A DNA stretch of 64,000 bases from Seonamhaeicola maritimus (GCF_008056315.1 NZ_VRKQ01000008.1:638957-702956); one strand, 5' to 3'. Positions 38,332 to 47,252 are shown, counted from the stretch's first letter. Notes: generated by a model from the sequence alone, not told the origin. Program-made: numbers and translations.

Positions 38332-38416
38332 GTCATTGCGAATCACACCTAAGTGTGATTTGGAAATCTACCTACTTAGAAAGAGATTACTACGTCGATT
38401 CTCTCCTCGTATGACG
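38332..38416. repeat. GTCATT-type imperfect palindromic repeat
   Basis: It begins GTCATTGCG and ends CCTCGTATGACG, with an internal perfect stem AATCACAC/GTGTGATT (38341-38360). The ends resemble those of the 115-base repeats at 43339 and 43472. It lies between the convergent argS and secA genes. Confidence 0.55.
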
Positions 38417-38419
38417 TCT

Positions 38420-41400
38420 TTATTCTTCAACCAAAACCCAATCACCTTTAGCAATTAGAGGTTCTGCTTGTTTGTATTTTAAGGTTTTGTTTTCACCATT
38501 AATAACATGTTTGATGGTTACACGGTCATTACGCCCAATTTTTGGTTTGTCACGTACAATGGTTTCAACCACTTGTTGCTGACGTTGGGTGTTACCAGCA
38601 GCTCTACTTTCGGCAGCACGCTCATCCAAATTAGGGATTTCCTCTTTAGTAGTTTGTACCTTCTCTTGTTTTCTTGCTCTGGCTTCTTGAATGTTATCTT
38701 GAGTTTCTTGCGGTAATTCACCTTTAAATAAGAAAGAAATAACATCTTTATTCACCTGGTCAATCATAGCTTTAAACAATTCAAAAGCTTCAAACTTATA
38801 AATCAATAACGGATCTTTTTGCTCGTGAACTGCCAACTGAACAGATTGCTTTAACTCATCCATTTTGCGTAAATGGGTTTTCCAAGCATCATCAATAATG
38901 GCTAGTGTAATGTTCTTTTCAAAATCGGTGATTAACTGCTTACCATTTGTTTCGTAAGCCTTTTCAAGATCTGTAACTACGTTTAAGCTTTTTACGCCAT
39001 CAGTAAAAGGAACTACAATGCGTTTGTATTTATCACGCTGATTTTCGTATACATTTTTAATTACAGGAAATGCAATATCAGCATTACGTTCCATTTTTTC
39101 ACGATAATGCTCAAAAGCCGACTTGTAAATTTTTGAAGTTATTTCTTGTTCAGATAAACTTCCAAATTCGTCTTCCGAAATAGGCGAACTCATTGAGAAA
39201 TAACGAATCAATTCAAACTCGAAATTTTTAAAATCATTCGCACCTTTGTTTGTATTAGCAATTCCTTCCGAAGTATCGAAGATCATATTTGCCAAATCTA
39301 CTCGAAGACGTTCACCATGCAATGCGTGCTTTCTACGTTTGTAAACAACCTCACGTTGTGCATTCATAACGTCATCATATTCTAACAATCGTTTACGAAC
39401 TCCAAAGTTGTTTTCCTCTACTTTTTTCTGTGCACGTTCAATAGATTTGGAAATCATAGAATGCTGAATCACTTCACCTTCCTTCAATCCCATTCTATCC
39501 ATCATTTTGGCAATTCGCTCACTACCAAATAAACGCATTAAATTATCTTCTAAGGATACGTAGAATTGAGAACTACCAACATCACCCTGACGACCAGCAC
39601 GACCACGTAACTGCCTATCTACACGACGTGAATCATGACGCTCCGTACCTACAATAGCTAAACCACCAGCTTTTTTCACTTCATCAGATAACTTGATATC
39701 GGTACCACGACCGGCCATATTTGTCGCTATAGTAACTTGCCCTGTTCTACCAGCTTCATCAACAATTTCGGCTTCTTTTTTATGCTGTTTTGCATTCAGT
39801 ACATTATGAGGTACTTTTCTAATACTAAGCATTTTCCCTAATAACTCTGAAATTTCAACGGATGTTGTACCAATCAATACGGGACGACCTGCTTGTGAAA
39901 GTTGCGTAACTTCATCAATAACCGCATTATACTTTTCGCGTTTAGTTTTATATACTAAATCCTCTCGATCATCTCTAGCAATAGGCCTGTTGGTTGGTAT
40001 TTCAACAACATCTAATTTGTAAATTTCCCAGAACTCGCCAGCTTCAGTAACCGCCGTACCCGTCATACCAGATAGTTTGCGGTACATTCTAAAATAGTTC
40101 TGTAATGTTACGGTTGCAAAAGTTTGTGTAGCGTCTTCAATCTTTACGTTTTCCTTGGCTTCAATAGCTTGGTGTAACCCGTCACTATAACGACGACCGT
40201 CCATAATACGACCCGTTTGCTCATCTACAATCATGACCTTATTTTCCATGACCACGTACTGTGTGTCTTTTTCAAATAAAGCATATGCTTTCAATAATTG
40301 GTTAAGTGTATGGATACGTTCAGATTTTACACCAAACTCTTTAAATAATTCTTCTTTAAGATCAGCTTCTTCCTCAGATGATAAACCTTGATTTTCAATC
40401 TTCGCAATTTCAATACCAATTTCTGGCATCACAAAGAAATTAGGATCATCTTTTCCAGATAAGAATTCAACACCTTTATCAGAAAGTTCTACCTGATTGT
40501 TCTTTTCATCTATAACATAGTATAATTCGGCATCAACCTTAGGCATTTCACGGTTGTTGTCCTGCATATAAAAGTTTTCAGTTTTTTGTAGAAGCATTTT
40601 TACACCTTCTTCACTTAAAAACTTAATAAGGGCTTTATTCTTGGGAATACCTCTGTATACTCGAAGTAACTGGAAACCACCTTCTTTAGTGTCACCTTCT
40701 TTAATTAATTTTTTTGCTTCTGCTAATACACCTGTTAAATATTTACGTTGAACACTAACAATGTCTTCAACTTTTGGTTTAAGCTCATTAAACTCATGAC
40801 GATCTCCTTTAGGTATCGGACCTGAAATAATCAATGGCGTTCGCGCATCATCAACTAATACAGAATCTACCTCATCCACAATTGCATAGTGGTGCGGACG
40901 TTGTACTAAATCGTCAGGAGAGTGCGCCATATTATCACGTAAGTAATCAAAACCAAATTCATTGTTGGTTCCGTAAGTAATATCGGCGTTGTAAGCTTTT
41001 TTACGCGCATCAGAATTTGGCTGATGATAATCAATACAGTCAACACTTAAACCATGGAACTCAAAAATAGGAGCCATCCACGCGCTATCACGTTTTGCAA
41101 GATAATCGTTAACTGTTACCAAATGAACACCCTTGCCAGAAAGCGCATTTAAATAAACTGGTAAAGTAGCTACAAGTGTTTTACCTTCACCCGTGTGCAT
41201 TTCGGCAATTTTTCCTTGGTGCATGGCAATACCACCAATGAGCTGCACATCATAATGAACCATATCCCAAGTAATAGGTTTACCAGCAGCATCCCAAGAA
41301 TTTGCCCAAGTGGCGTTATCACCTTCAAGAGTTATATATTCTTTAGACCCTGATAATTCTCTATCATAAGTGGTGGCTTGTACCGTTATAGACGTGTTAT

Positions 41401-41773
41401 TTACAAAACGTTTAGCAGTTTCTTTTACCACAGCAAAAGCTTCGGGTAAAATATCATTTAATACATCTTCTGTAACGCTGTAAACATCATCATGTAATTT
41501 ATCAATGTCTTGGTAGATGTCTTCACGTCTGTCAATATCTTCGGTGTTTTCAGCTTCTTCGGTTAGATTATTAATTTTATCGTTTAAATCTTTACAAGCT
41601 TCAGCAATTTTTGCCTTAAACTCAACAGTTTTGTTTCTAAGCTCATCATGTGATAGAGCCTCTAAAGCCGACTCAAATGTTTTTACCTGTTCAACAATGG
41701 GCGTAATGGCTTTTACGTCTTGTTTAGATTTATCTCCTACAAATACTTTTAGGACAGAATTTAAAAAACTCAT
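38420..41773 (-). CDS. secA: preprotein translocase ATPase SecA
   Basis: SecA (1117 residues) is the motor that pushes preproteins through SecYEG. It has the Walker A MHTGEGKT (K198), the DEAD-like VDEVDSVLVDDARTPLI, GTNNEFGFDYLRDNM, and helicase domain 2 with TNMAGRGTDIKL and RQLRGRAGRQGD. It is over 200 residues longer than E. coli SecA because of insertions in the N-terminal region and between motifs. The C-terminus ends KGDWVLVEE without the Cys-rich zinc motif that binds SecB in E. coli. Confidence 0.98.
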   Translation of the reverse strand: MSFLNSVLKVFVGDKSKQDVKAITPIVEQVKTFESALEALSHDELRNKTVEFKAKIAEACKDLNDKINNLTEEAENTEDIDRREDIYQDIDKLHDDVYSVTEDVLNDILPEAFAVVKETAKRFVNNTSITVQATTYDRELSGSKEYITLEGDNATWANSWDAAGKPITWDMVHYDVQLIGGIAMHQGKIAEMHTGEGKTLVATLPVYLNALSGKGVHLVTVNDYLAKRDSAWMAPIFEFHGLSVDCIDYHQPNSDARKKAYNADITYGTNNEFGFDYLRDNMAHSPDDLVQRPHHYAIVDEVDSVLVDDARTPLIISGPIPKGDRHEFNELKPKVEDIVSVQRKYLTGVLAEAKKLIKEGDTKEGGFQLLRVYRGIPKNKALIKFLSEEGVKMLLQKTENFYMQDNNREMPKVDAELYYVIDEKNNQVELSDKGVEFLSGKDDPNFFVMPEIGIEIAKIENQGLSSEEEADLKEELFKEFGVKSERIHTLNQLLKAYALFEKDTQYVVMENKVMIVDEQTGRIMDGRRYSDGLHQAIEAKENVKIEDATQTFATVTLQNYFRMYRKLSGMTGTAVTEAGEFWEIYKLDVVEIPTNRPIARDDREDLVYKTKREKYNAVIDEVTQLSQAGRPVLIGTTSVEISELLGKMLSIRKVPHNVLNAKQHKKEAEIVDEAGRTGQVTIATNMAGRGTDIKLSDEVKKAGGLAIVGTERHDSRRVDRQLRGRAGRQGDVGSSQFYVSLEDNLMRLFGSERIAKMMDRMGLKEGEVIQHSMISKSIERAQKKVEENNFGVRKRLLEYDDVMNAQREVVYKRRKHALHGERLRVDLANMIFDTSEGIANTNKGANDFKNFEFELIRYFSMSSPISEDEFGSLSEQEITSKIYKSAFEHYREKMERNADIAFPVIKNVYENQRDKYKRIVVPFTDGVKSLNVVTDLEKAYETNGKQLITDFEKNITLAIIDDAWKTHLRKMDELKQSVQLAVHEQKDPLLIYKFEAFELFKAMIDQVNKDVISFLFKGELPQETQDNIQEARARKQEKVQTTKEEIPNLDERAAESRAAGNTQRQQQVVETIVRDKPKIGRNDRVTIKHVINGENKTLKYKQAEPLIAKGDWVLVEE

Positions 41774-41797
41774 GGTTTTATGTTTTATATATTTTTA

Positions 41798-41812
41798 CTA
41801 GGGTTTCCCTAG
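41798..41812 (-). promoter_or_regulatory. Hairpin in the secA leader
   Basis: CTAGGG/CCCTAG with a 3-base loop, 25 bases upstream of the secA start codon and downstream of its presumed promoter, so it would be in the mRNA leader. It may influence secA translation. Confidence 0.4.
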
Positions 41813-41851
41813 GTGTTTTTCTTAATTTTTTATACTTGTAACAAAAGCATT

Positions 41852-41859
41852 CAAAGATA
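41852..41859 (-). promoter_or_regulatory. -7 promoter element of secA
   Basis: CAAAGATA on the plus strand reads TATCTTTG on the minus strand, matching TAnnTTTG. It would give secA a leader of about 70 bases. No -33 box was recognised. Confidence 0.5.
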
Positions 41860-41893
41860 CATTTTGTTACCGTGTTTATAAACCTATTAGAAT

Positions 41894-41921
41894 AAAAAAA
41901 AGTCTCAAACCGAGACTTTTT
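41894..41921 (-). terminator. Terminator after the DUF2795 gene
   Basis: AAAAGTCTC (41898-41906) and GAGACTTTT (41912-41920) pair around a 5-base loop; the A run on the left is a T run on the minus strand. It separates the DUF2795 gene from secA. Confidence 0.8.
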
Positions 41922-41943
41922 AAACTATTCTTTATGCTTTGTT

Positions 41944-42165
41944 TTAATATTCATCTTCATTCCAAAGATAATCTTCATCTGTTGGGTAATCAGACCAGAT
42001 TTCTTCAATAGAATCATACGAATCGCCTTCGTCTTCAATAGACTGTAAATTTTCAACAACTTCTAAAGGAGCACCAGTTCTAATAGCGTAGTCAATTAAC
42101 TCGTCTTTTGTCGCTGGCCAAGGGGCATCACTTAAATAAGATGCTAGTTCTAAAGTCCAATACAT
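41944..42165 (-). CDS. DUF2795 domain protein
   Basis: A 73-residue acidic protein, MYWTLELASYLSDAPWPATK then DELIDYAIRTGAPLEVVENL, followed by a Glu/Asp/Tyr-rich tail. It matches my memory of the small DUF2795 proteins of Bacteroidota, whose function is unknown. No signal peptide. It lies between secA and the cobalamin adenosyltransferase gene on the same strand but has its own terminator. Confidence 0.8.
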   Translation of the reverse strand: MYWTLELASYLSDAPWPATKDELIDYAIRTGAPLEVVENLQSIEDEGDSYDSIEEIWSDYPTDEDYLWNEDEY

Positions 42166-42634
42166 TTCTTCTAGGTTTATTTTTCTGCAAAAATAATTTT
42201 TTAGTTTAAACGTGCAAGAAAAAATTGAATTATTTCATATTCATTTAAACTTTTAATTTTTTCAAAAAAAGTAATTAAAAGGTTTAGTTGAATATCAACC
42301 GCTTCGCTTTCGTTAAAAAAATGGTATAAAATAGTCTCAATATTTTTAAAACATTTTTTAACCTCATTTAATCATTAATTAAAAGAACATATCTTTTTGT
42401 ACTCTAAACAGTTGAAATTATTTCTGCTATGTTAATAATAATATAACATAACAATTATTGTGCAAATAATTTGGGCGTTACCCAATTGGGTCGCGCTTTC
42501 GGTAGTCGCTCTCTTTGAGTAGCTCCAACAATACCTCAATCCCTAACGCGTACTAGTTTGCAATTTTCATTTTACATAAAATATGTAATTGCATACTTTC
42601 AAATTTCTGCTTTTCGGATTTTGCCTTCAAGAAT
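42166..42634. other. 469-base AT-rich gap with a palindromic element
   Basis: No coding sequence is supported on either strand. The left part is very AT-rich and presumably holds the promoter of the DUF2795 gene. The right part holds the GC-richer element at 42473-42550, clearly different in composition from its surroundings. Confidence 0.6.
42473..42550. repeat. Probable interspersed GGGCGTTA-type element
   Basis: It starts GGGCGTTACCCAATTGGG and ends CCCTAACGCG: GCGTTA (42475-42480) is inverted as TAACGC (42544-42549), next to a perfect CCCAATTGGG palindrome. It is much more GC-rich than its flanks. I recall similar elements scattered through Flavobacteriaceae genomes, but cannot check this here. 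Confidence 0.5.
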
Positions 42635-43207
42635 TTATTTCTTTTCAGGAATCCATTTAACTTCATTCGCTTGTAAGTCGTGGGTCAACTTTCGTGCCAA
42701 TACAAAAAGATAGTCAGAAAGGCGGTTCAAATAGACTAAAGAGTTAGTTTCAACAGATTCAATTTCATTTAACGCAGTAGCTAAACGTTCAGCTCTACGG
42801 CAAACACACCGGGCTATGTGACAGAATGACACGGTTTGATGACCTCCAGGAAGCACAAAATGAGTCATAGGAGGTAAGGCTTCGTTCATCGTGTCCATTT
42901 CTTTTTCTAACAGAATAACGTCCTCTTCAGAAATTTTATCAATATTTAAACGTTCTTTTCCACTTTTTAAAATGGCTTTATCAGGGTCTGTGGCAAGGGT
43001 GGCTCCTACGGTAAATAGGTTGTGTTGAATCTTAATTAAAAGGTCTTGATAGTGCGAATTAATATCCTGATCTCTAATTAAACCAAGATAAGAATTCAAT
43101 TCATCTACAGTTCCGTAGCTGTCAATTCTAATATGATGTTTTGGTACGCGTGTTCCTCCAAATAACGCTGTGGTACCTTTATCGCCTGTTTTTGTGTAAA
43201 CTTTCAT
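42635..43207 (-). CDS. cob(I)alamin adenosyltransferase, PduO type
   Basis: A 190-residue enzyme that transfers the adenosyl group of ATP to cob(I)alamin to make coenzyme B12. The N-terminal MKVYTKTGDKGTTALFGGTR (ATP loop), RIDSYGTVDELNSYLG and the C-terminal RRAERLATALNE plus YLNRLSDYLFVLAR are diagnostic of the PduO family. No other cobalamin genes are nearby, so it probably serves salvage of imported B12. Confidence 0.95.
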   Translation of the reverse strand: MKVYTKTGDKGTTALFGGTRVPKHHIRIDSYGTVDELNSYLGLIRDQDINSHYQDLLIKIQHNLFTVGATLATDPDKAILKSGKERLNIDKISEEDVILLEKEMDTMNEALPPMTHFVLPGGHQTVSFCHIARCVCRRAERLATALNEIESVETNSLVYLNRLSDYLFVLARKLTHDLQANEVKWIPEKK

Positions 43208-43338
43208 AATTCAAAGTTAGAAGTTAAAAGTTAAAAGTTAAAAGATTTTGTGTGAATTCTAATAAACCGACCTTTGTCATTCTTGCGAAGGCAGGAATTT
43301 ATTTTTAAAAATAATTTTTGGGTTGATAGCTAAAAAAG

Positions 43339-43453
43339 ACGTCATTATGAGGAACGCAGTGACGTAACAATCTGCTCCTATACAAACCTCATTGATATAG
43401 TTTGTCTATTTAATTAAACAGATTCTTACGCTCGTTCCTCTCTCAGAACGACG
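43339..43453. repeat. 115-base imperfect palindromic repeat, copy 1
   Basis: It starts ACGTCATTATGAGGAACG and ends CGTTCCTCTCTCAGAACGACG (given here as ends only), so the termini are inverted copies and the whole can fold back. Copy 2 at 43472 has exactly the same length. Confidence 0.75.
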
Positions 43454-43471
43454 AAAAATAATATAAACATT

Positions 43472-43586
43472 ACGTCATTGTGAGGAACGAAGTGACGTAA
43501 CAATCTCCTCATATACAGCCTTCATTGATAAAGTTTGTCTATTTAATTAAACAGATTCTTACGGTCGTTCCTCCCTCAGAATGACG
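43472..43586. repeat. 115-base imperfect palindromic repeat, copy 2
   Basis: Direct copy of 43339-43453 with a few substitutions, 18 bases further on. Both share the core TTTGTCTATTTAATTAAACA and the arms GAGGAACG/CGTTCCTC. It abuts the methyltransferase stop codon. Confidence 0.75.
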
Positions 43587-43587
43587 A

Positions 43588-44361
43588 TTAAACTCTTAAC
43601 GTAAAGTGTTCCTTGGCTTGCTCCTTTCTAAAAAATACAAATCCCCAATAAAAAGTATCAAGAGAAACGGTGACTTTTGGGTGTTGTTTTATGGTTTCCC
43701 AAGCTTCGGTCATTTCCTTAGACCAGTAAATATCATCAAAAATAAAAACTGTATTGTTATTGGTTTTAGGCAATAAATTCTCGAAATAACTTAAAGTAGC
43801 TTCTTTTTGATGATTCCCGTCAAAGAAAATGAGGTCATAACTTTTATTAGACAGGTTTTTAATGGTTTCATCAAAATCTCCCGTTAAAACTTCAATATTG
43901 TTCAATTGTTGTTTTTTGAAATTACTTTTAGAAAAGAATGAAATATTAGGGCAACCTTCAATAGTAGTGATATTGGATTCGGGAAATCCTAAACCAATAG
44001 CTTGTGTTGCTGTCCCCAAAGAGGTTCCCAGTTCTAAAACAGTATTAGACTTAAAATATTTAGAAATTCTATAAAGTAATTTTGCTCGTTTTATTGTAGT
44101 TCCAGATGTTTTTGCTATTTCACCAATTTGTCTTTTGTTAGTTTTAGTTTTTCTAGAGCCAGGACCAAGATCGTTAACTTCAAGGAAGTTATTATTTTTT
44201 AATAATTCATTACGATAATTAGCAATATTCTTATACTCTGGATATATCTTTTTATCATAAAAACATTTAGTAACCAAATCATACATAAAAGGCGAGTGTA
44301 CACCATGCTGGTTGGTAGATTTAAATATAAATTTTATGTATTGAATTATTTGATAAAACAT
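43588..44361 (-). CDS. class I SAM-dependent methyltransferase
   Basis: A 257-residue protein with the Rossmann methyltransferase motifs: motif I as VLELGTSLGTATQAIG near residue 113, then ITTIEGCP, VLTGDFDE and YDLIFFDGNHQKEAT. The N-terminal HGVHSPFMYDLVTKCFYD is a pattern I associate with an uncharacterised Bacteroidota group. It resembles O-methyltransferases of the TylF/catechol type in the core, but the substrate is unknown. It is 3 bases downstream of the ABC-F gene. Confidence 0.8.
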   Translation of the reverse strand: MFYQIIQYIKFIFKSTNQHGVHSPFMYDLVTKCFYDKKIYPEYKNIANYRNELLKNNNFLEVNDLGPGSRKTKTNKRQIGEIAKTSGTTIKRAKLLYRISKYFKSNTVLELGTSLGTATQAIGLGFPESNITTIEGCPNISFFSKSNFKKQQLNNIEVLTGDFDETIKNLSNKSYDLIFFDGNHQKEATLSYFENLLPKTNNNTVFIFDDIYWSKEMTEAWETIKQHPKVTVSLDTFYWGFVFFRKEQAKEHFTLRV

Positions 44362-44364
44362 TTA

Positions 44365-46245
44365 TCAACCCTCTAATTTTTCGGATAATTCAAACCAACG
44401 CTCTTCTTTAGATTCAATAGTAGAAATAATACCTTGAAGTTCTTCAGATAATTTGTTTATATCATCCTGAGATAAATCCGGATTTAAAAATTTATTTTCC
44501 AATTCCTTTTTATCGTAAGTTAAAGACTTGAGTTTACTTTCAATATTTCTAAGTTCTTTTTCTTCATTAAAAGAAAGCTTAGAAGCCTCGTTTTGTTTCC
44601 AAGATTGTTTATCCTTTTTATCCTCCGTGACTTTTGAAATTACGGGCTGACTATCTTCATAAACACGATAGTCTGTATAGTTTCCAGGGAAATCATCAAT
44701 AACACCATCACCTTTAAATACAAAAAGATGATCTACCACCTTATCCATAAAATATCTATCGTGAGACACTACTATGATACACCCTGGGAAGTCCATTAGA
44801 AAACTTTCTAAAACATTGAGTGTAACAATATCTAGATCGTTTGTTGGCTCATCAAGAATTAAAAAGTTAGGGTTTTGAATTAAAATCGTACACAAATACA
44901 AACGTTTACGTTCTCCACCACTTAGTTTTTCAACAAAATCATACTGTTTCTTTCTACTAAATAAAAAACGTTCTAAAAGTTGCTGAGCACTAATTTGGCG
45001 ACCTTTTTTTAGTGGAATGTAATCACCAAATTCTCTTATAACATCAATAACTTTTTGTTCGGGTTTTATGGTAATACCACTTTGGGTATAGTAGCCAAAT
45101 TTAACTGTATCCCCCTTAACTACTTTACCACCATCAGGTTGTGCGGTTTGTGTCAAAATGTTTAGAAAGGTTGTTTTTCCTGTGCCATTTTTCCCAATGA
45201 TTCCAACACGTTCGCCTTTTTTAAAAGTGTAGTCAAATCCTTTTAAAATGGTTTTATCTTCAAAAGATTTTGAAACATTATGGAATTCAATAATCTTGCT
45301 TCCTAAACGTTCCATATTCAATTCTAATTGAACTTCATGGTCATTTCTGCGTTGATGCGCTCTGTGTTTTATATCTGCAAAATCATCTATTCTAGATTTC
45401 GATTTTGTAGTTCTAGCTTTGGGTTGTCTGCGCATCCAAGCCAATTCTTTTTTAAAGAGTTGTTTGGCTTTTCCCGTTTCAACAGCCTCACGTTCTATTC
45501 TTGCCTCTCGTTTTTCTAGGTAGTATGAATAATTACCTTTGTAACCGTACAATATGCCTTCATCTAATTCAATGATTTCATTACAAACACGTTCTAGAAA
45601 ATACCGATCATGGGTAACCATAAATAAGGTGATATTTTCTTTAGCAAAAAAGGATTCCAACCATTCAATCATTTCCAAATCTAAATGATTTGTAGGCTCA
45701 TCTAGAATAAGTAGATCTGGTTTGTTAATTAGAGCATTAGCAAGAGCTAATCGTTTTTTTTGCCCACCAGAAAGTAGTCCTACTTTTTGACTTAAATCAT
45801 CAAGTTTTAATTTGAAAAGTATTTGTTTGTATAAGGTTTCAAAATCCCAGGCTTGGTGTTGCTCCATGGATTCAAAAGCTTTCTGATATGTCTCGGTATC
45901 ATCAGGATTTAAAAGCGCTTGTTCATAATTATGAATGATTGACAAGATTGGGTTGTCACTTGCAAATATTGTTTCTTCAATGGTTAGTTTATTATCAAAC
46001 TTTGGGTCTTGACTTAAGAAAGATACTTTAATGTCTTTTCTGTAAATAATATTACCATTATCTGGTTCATCATCACCTGATAAGATGTTTAGTATAGATG
46101 TTTTTCCAGTGCCATTCTTTGCAATAAAGGCTATTTTTTGGTCCTTATGAACGCTGAATGAGAGGTCTTCAAAAAGAACCAATTCGCCATAAGATTTTGT
46201 TATATTTTCAACTGTTAAGTAGTTCAAAGGAATGCTTTTTTGCAA
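44365..46245 (-). CDS. ABC-F family ATPase (Uup-like)
   Basis: A 626-residue soluble protein with two ABC cassettes and no membrane segments. Cassette 1: AKNGTGKTSIL, LSGGQKKRLAL, LLILDEPTNHLD. Cassette 2: GKNGTGKTTFL, LSGGERKRLYL, FLILDEPTNDLD. The linker between them is basic and helical (LFKKELAWMRRQPKARTTKS), and a C-terminal coiled coil occupies about 560-626, as in Uup. ABC-F proteins act on the ribosome or on DNA-related processes; Uup-type is most likely here. Confidence 0.93.
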   Translation of the reverse strand: MQKSIPLNYLTVENITKSYGELVLFEDLSFSVHKDQKIAFIAKNGTGKTSILNILSGDDEPDNGNIIYRKDIKVSFLSQDPKFDNKLTIEETIFASDNPILSIIHNYEQALLNPDDTETYQKAFESMEQHQAWDFETLYKQILFKLKLDDLSQKVGLLSGGQKKRLALANALINKPDLLILDEPTNHLDLEMIEWLESFFAKENITLFMVTHDRYFLERVCNEIIELDEGILYGYKGNYSYYLEKREARIEREAVETGKAKQLFKKELAWMRRQPKARTTKSKSRIDDFADIKHRAHQRRNDHEVQLELNMERLGSKIIEFHNVSKSFEDKTILKGFDYTFKKGERVGIIGKNGTGKTTFLNILTQTAQPDGGKVVKGDTVKFGYYTQSGITIKPEQKVIDVIREFGDYIPLKKGRQISAQQLLERFLFSRKKQYDFVEKLSGGERKRLYLCTILIQNPNFLILDEPTNDLDIVTLNVLESFLMDFPGCIIVVSHDRYFMDKVVDHLFVFKGDGVIDDFPGNYTDYRVYEDSQPVISKVTEDKKDKQSWKQNEASKLSFNEEKELRNIESKLKSLTYDKKELENKFLNPDLSQDDINKLSEELQGIISTIESKEERWFELSEKLEG

Positions 46246-46330
46246 ATATGGGATAAATTGAGGAAAAATTAAGTGATTTATGTATGAGTTTCTGTGCTTA
46301 ACAGCGGTTTACTTTAAATAACTTAGATCT

Positions 46331-46558
46331 TGTCATTTAGAAGGAGTATGCGACTGAATAATCTATTAATTGAAGAAGAGTATTTTGATTATGTGGTTTT
46401 GATTGGAGGAGATTCTTACGCTCGTACCTCGCTCAGAATGACTGCGCGTGATTTTTATATTAATGTCATACTGAGTAATTTTTCTGCGTAAAACATAGAC
46501 TCCGTCGAAGTGGTTATTTAGGTTTTCGTTAAACTGACAGCTAATAGCATATATGTCC
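46331..46558. repeat. Long tandem repeat, copy 1 (228 bases)
   Basis: It starts TGTCATTTAGAAGGAGTATG and runs through GATTCTTACGCTCG, CTCAGAATGAC, ACTCCGTCGAAGTGG and TTAAACTGACAGCTAATA. Inner parts such as TCATTxAGAAGG...and CTCAGAATGA are inverted relative to each other. Confidence 0.75.
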
Positions 46559-46769
46559 TGTCATTCAAAAGGAGTATGCGACTGAAGAATCTCATTATTT
46601 GAACTAAAAACCAAAAGATTCTTACGCTCAGACAAGTCCTCGCTCAGAATGACGGCGCGTAATTTTTATATTACTGTTACACTGAGTACTTCGTCTGCGC
46701 TCAGCATAGACTCCGTCGAAGTGGTTATTTAGGTTTTCGTTAAACTGACAGCTAATATCATATATATCT
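46559..46769. repeat. Long tandem repeat, copy 2 (211 bases)
   Basis: Direct copy of 46331-46558 with small indels; the last 60 bases (TCCGTCGAAGTGGTTATTTA and following) are almost identical in both. Confidence 0.75.
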
Positions 46770-46993
46770 TGTCATTCAGAAGGAGTATGCGACTGAAGAA
46801 TCTCACCCAACAAAGACCATTGTCATACTGAGCATTGCTGAAAATAAAATATATTTTATTTGAAAGTAGCTAGAGGATTTAGTCGAAGTGTAGTTTCACG
46901 TTTTCATTAAAATTGACCATTAAAAACATGTTATTCTTAAGTTATGGCACCCGAAAAGTAAATTAACTGTGTCACACTGAGCGCAGTCGAAGT
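46770..46993. repeat. Partial third copy and related fragments
   Basis: It begins TGTCATTCAGAAGGAGTATG like the other two but diverges after about 40 bases into other fragments of the same family (GTCATACTGAGC near 46830; CACACTGAGCGCAGTCGAAG near 46975). Confidence 0.6.
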
Positions 46994-47009
46994 GTTATGA
47001 CTTCCACAT

Positions 47010-47200
47010 TCATATTAAAACTTAAAGGTTCCACCAATAAAATACGTATCGAATCCGTTATGCTTATCAAATCAAGAATATATGAATACCTCAGTTCAAG
47101 TAATCCCATTTTTTATCAGGATTGCTCTTCGATAGGACTCAGTATAAATATCCGGAACAACCACTGGTCCAAGCATTCCACTAAAGCACCATATTAGGAT
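47010..47200 (-). pseudogene. Possible decayed C-terminus of an outer-membrane protein
   Basis: One minus-strand frame ends FDKHNGFDTYFIGGTFKF then a stop, like the last barrel strand of an outer-membrane protein with its terminal Phe. Upstream the same frame reads SGMLGPVVVPDIYTESYRRA but is broken by two TGA codons. It could equally be chance; confidence is low. Confidence 0.2.
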
Positions 47201-47222
47201 GTTTTAAAACAAAAAAAATATG

Positions 47223-47230
47223 TAGATTTG
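47223..47230 (+). promoter_or_regulatory. -7 promoter element of the wza-wzc unit
   Basis: TAGATTTG matches TAnnTTTG. A start near 47237 leaves about 15 bases before the ATG at 47253 but only 4 before the ATG at 47241, which favours the later start. No -33 box was recognised. Confidence 0.5.
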
Positions 47231-47252
47231 TGTTTCATCAATGTGCCTCAAT

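Larger units (their letters stand above)
43208..43587. repeat. 380-base repeat-filled gap
   Basis: No gene is seen. It contains an 8-base tandem repeat (AGTTAAAA units, 43213-43244), a single GTCATTCTTGCGAAGGCAGG-type fragment near 43275, and two 115-base palindromic repeats listed separately. Confidence 0.7.
46246..47252. other. 1-kb repeat-rich gap between the ABC-F gene and the polysaccharide locus
   Basis: No intact gene is supported. It holds two and a half tandem copies of a long repeat (46331-46993), several TCATxCTGAGC / GTCGAAGTG-type fragments, a possible decayed outer-membrane protein end at 47010-47200 on the minus strand, and a -7 element (TAGATTTG, 47223-47230) before wza. Confidence 0.6.

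Noticed and set aside
43339-43586. Two equal repeats, possible CRISPR array
   Set aside because: Units are 115 bases and palindromic, only two copies with an 18-base gap, and no cas genes are near.
46997-47197. 66-residue plus-strand frame next to the repeats
   Set aside because: It begins inside repeat-derived sequence, resembles no protein I know and lies where the opposite strand may hold a decayed gene.
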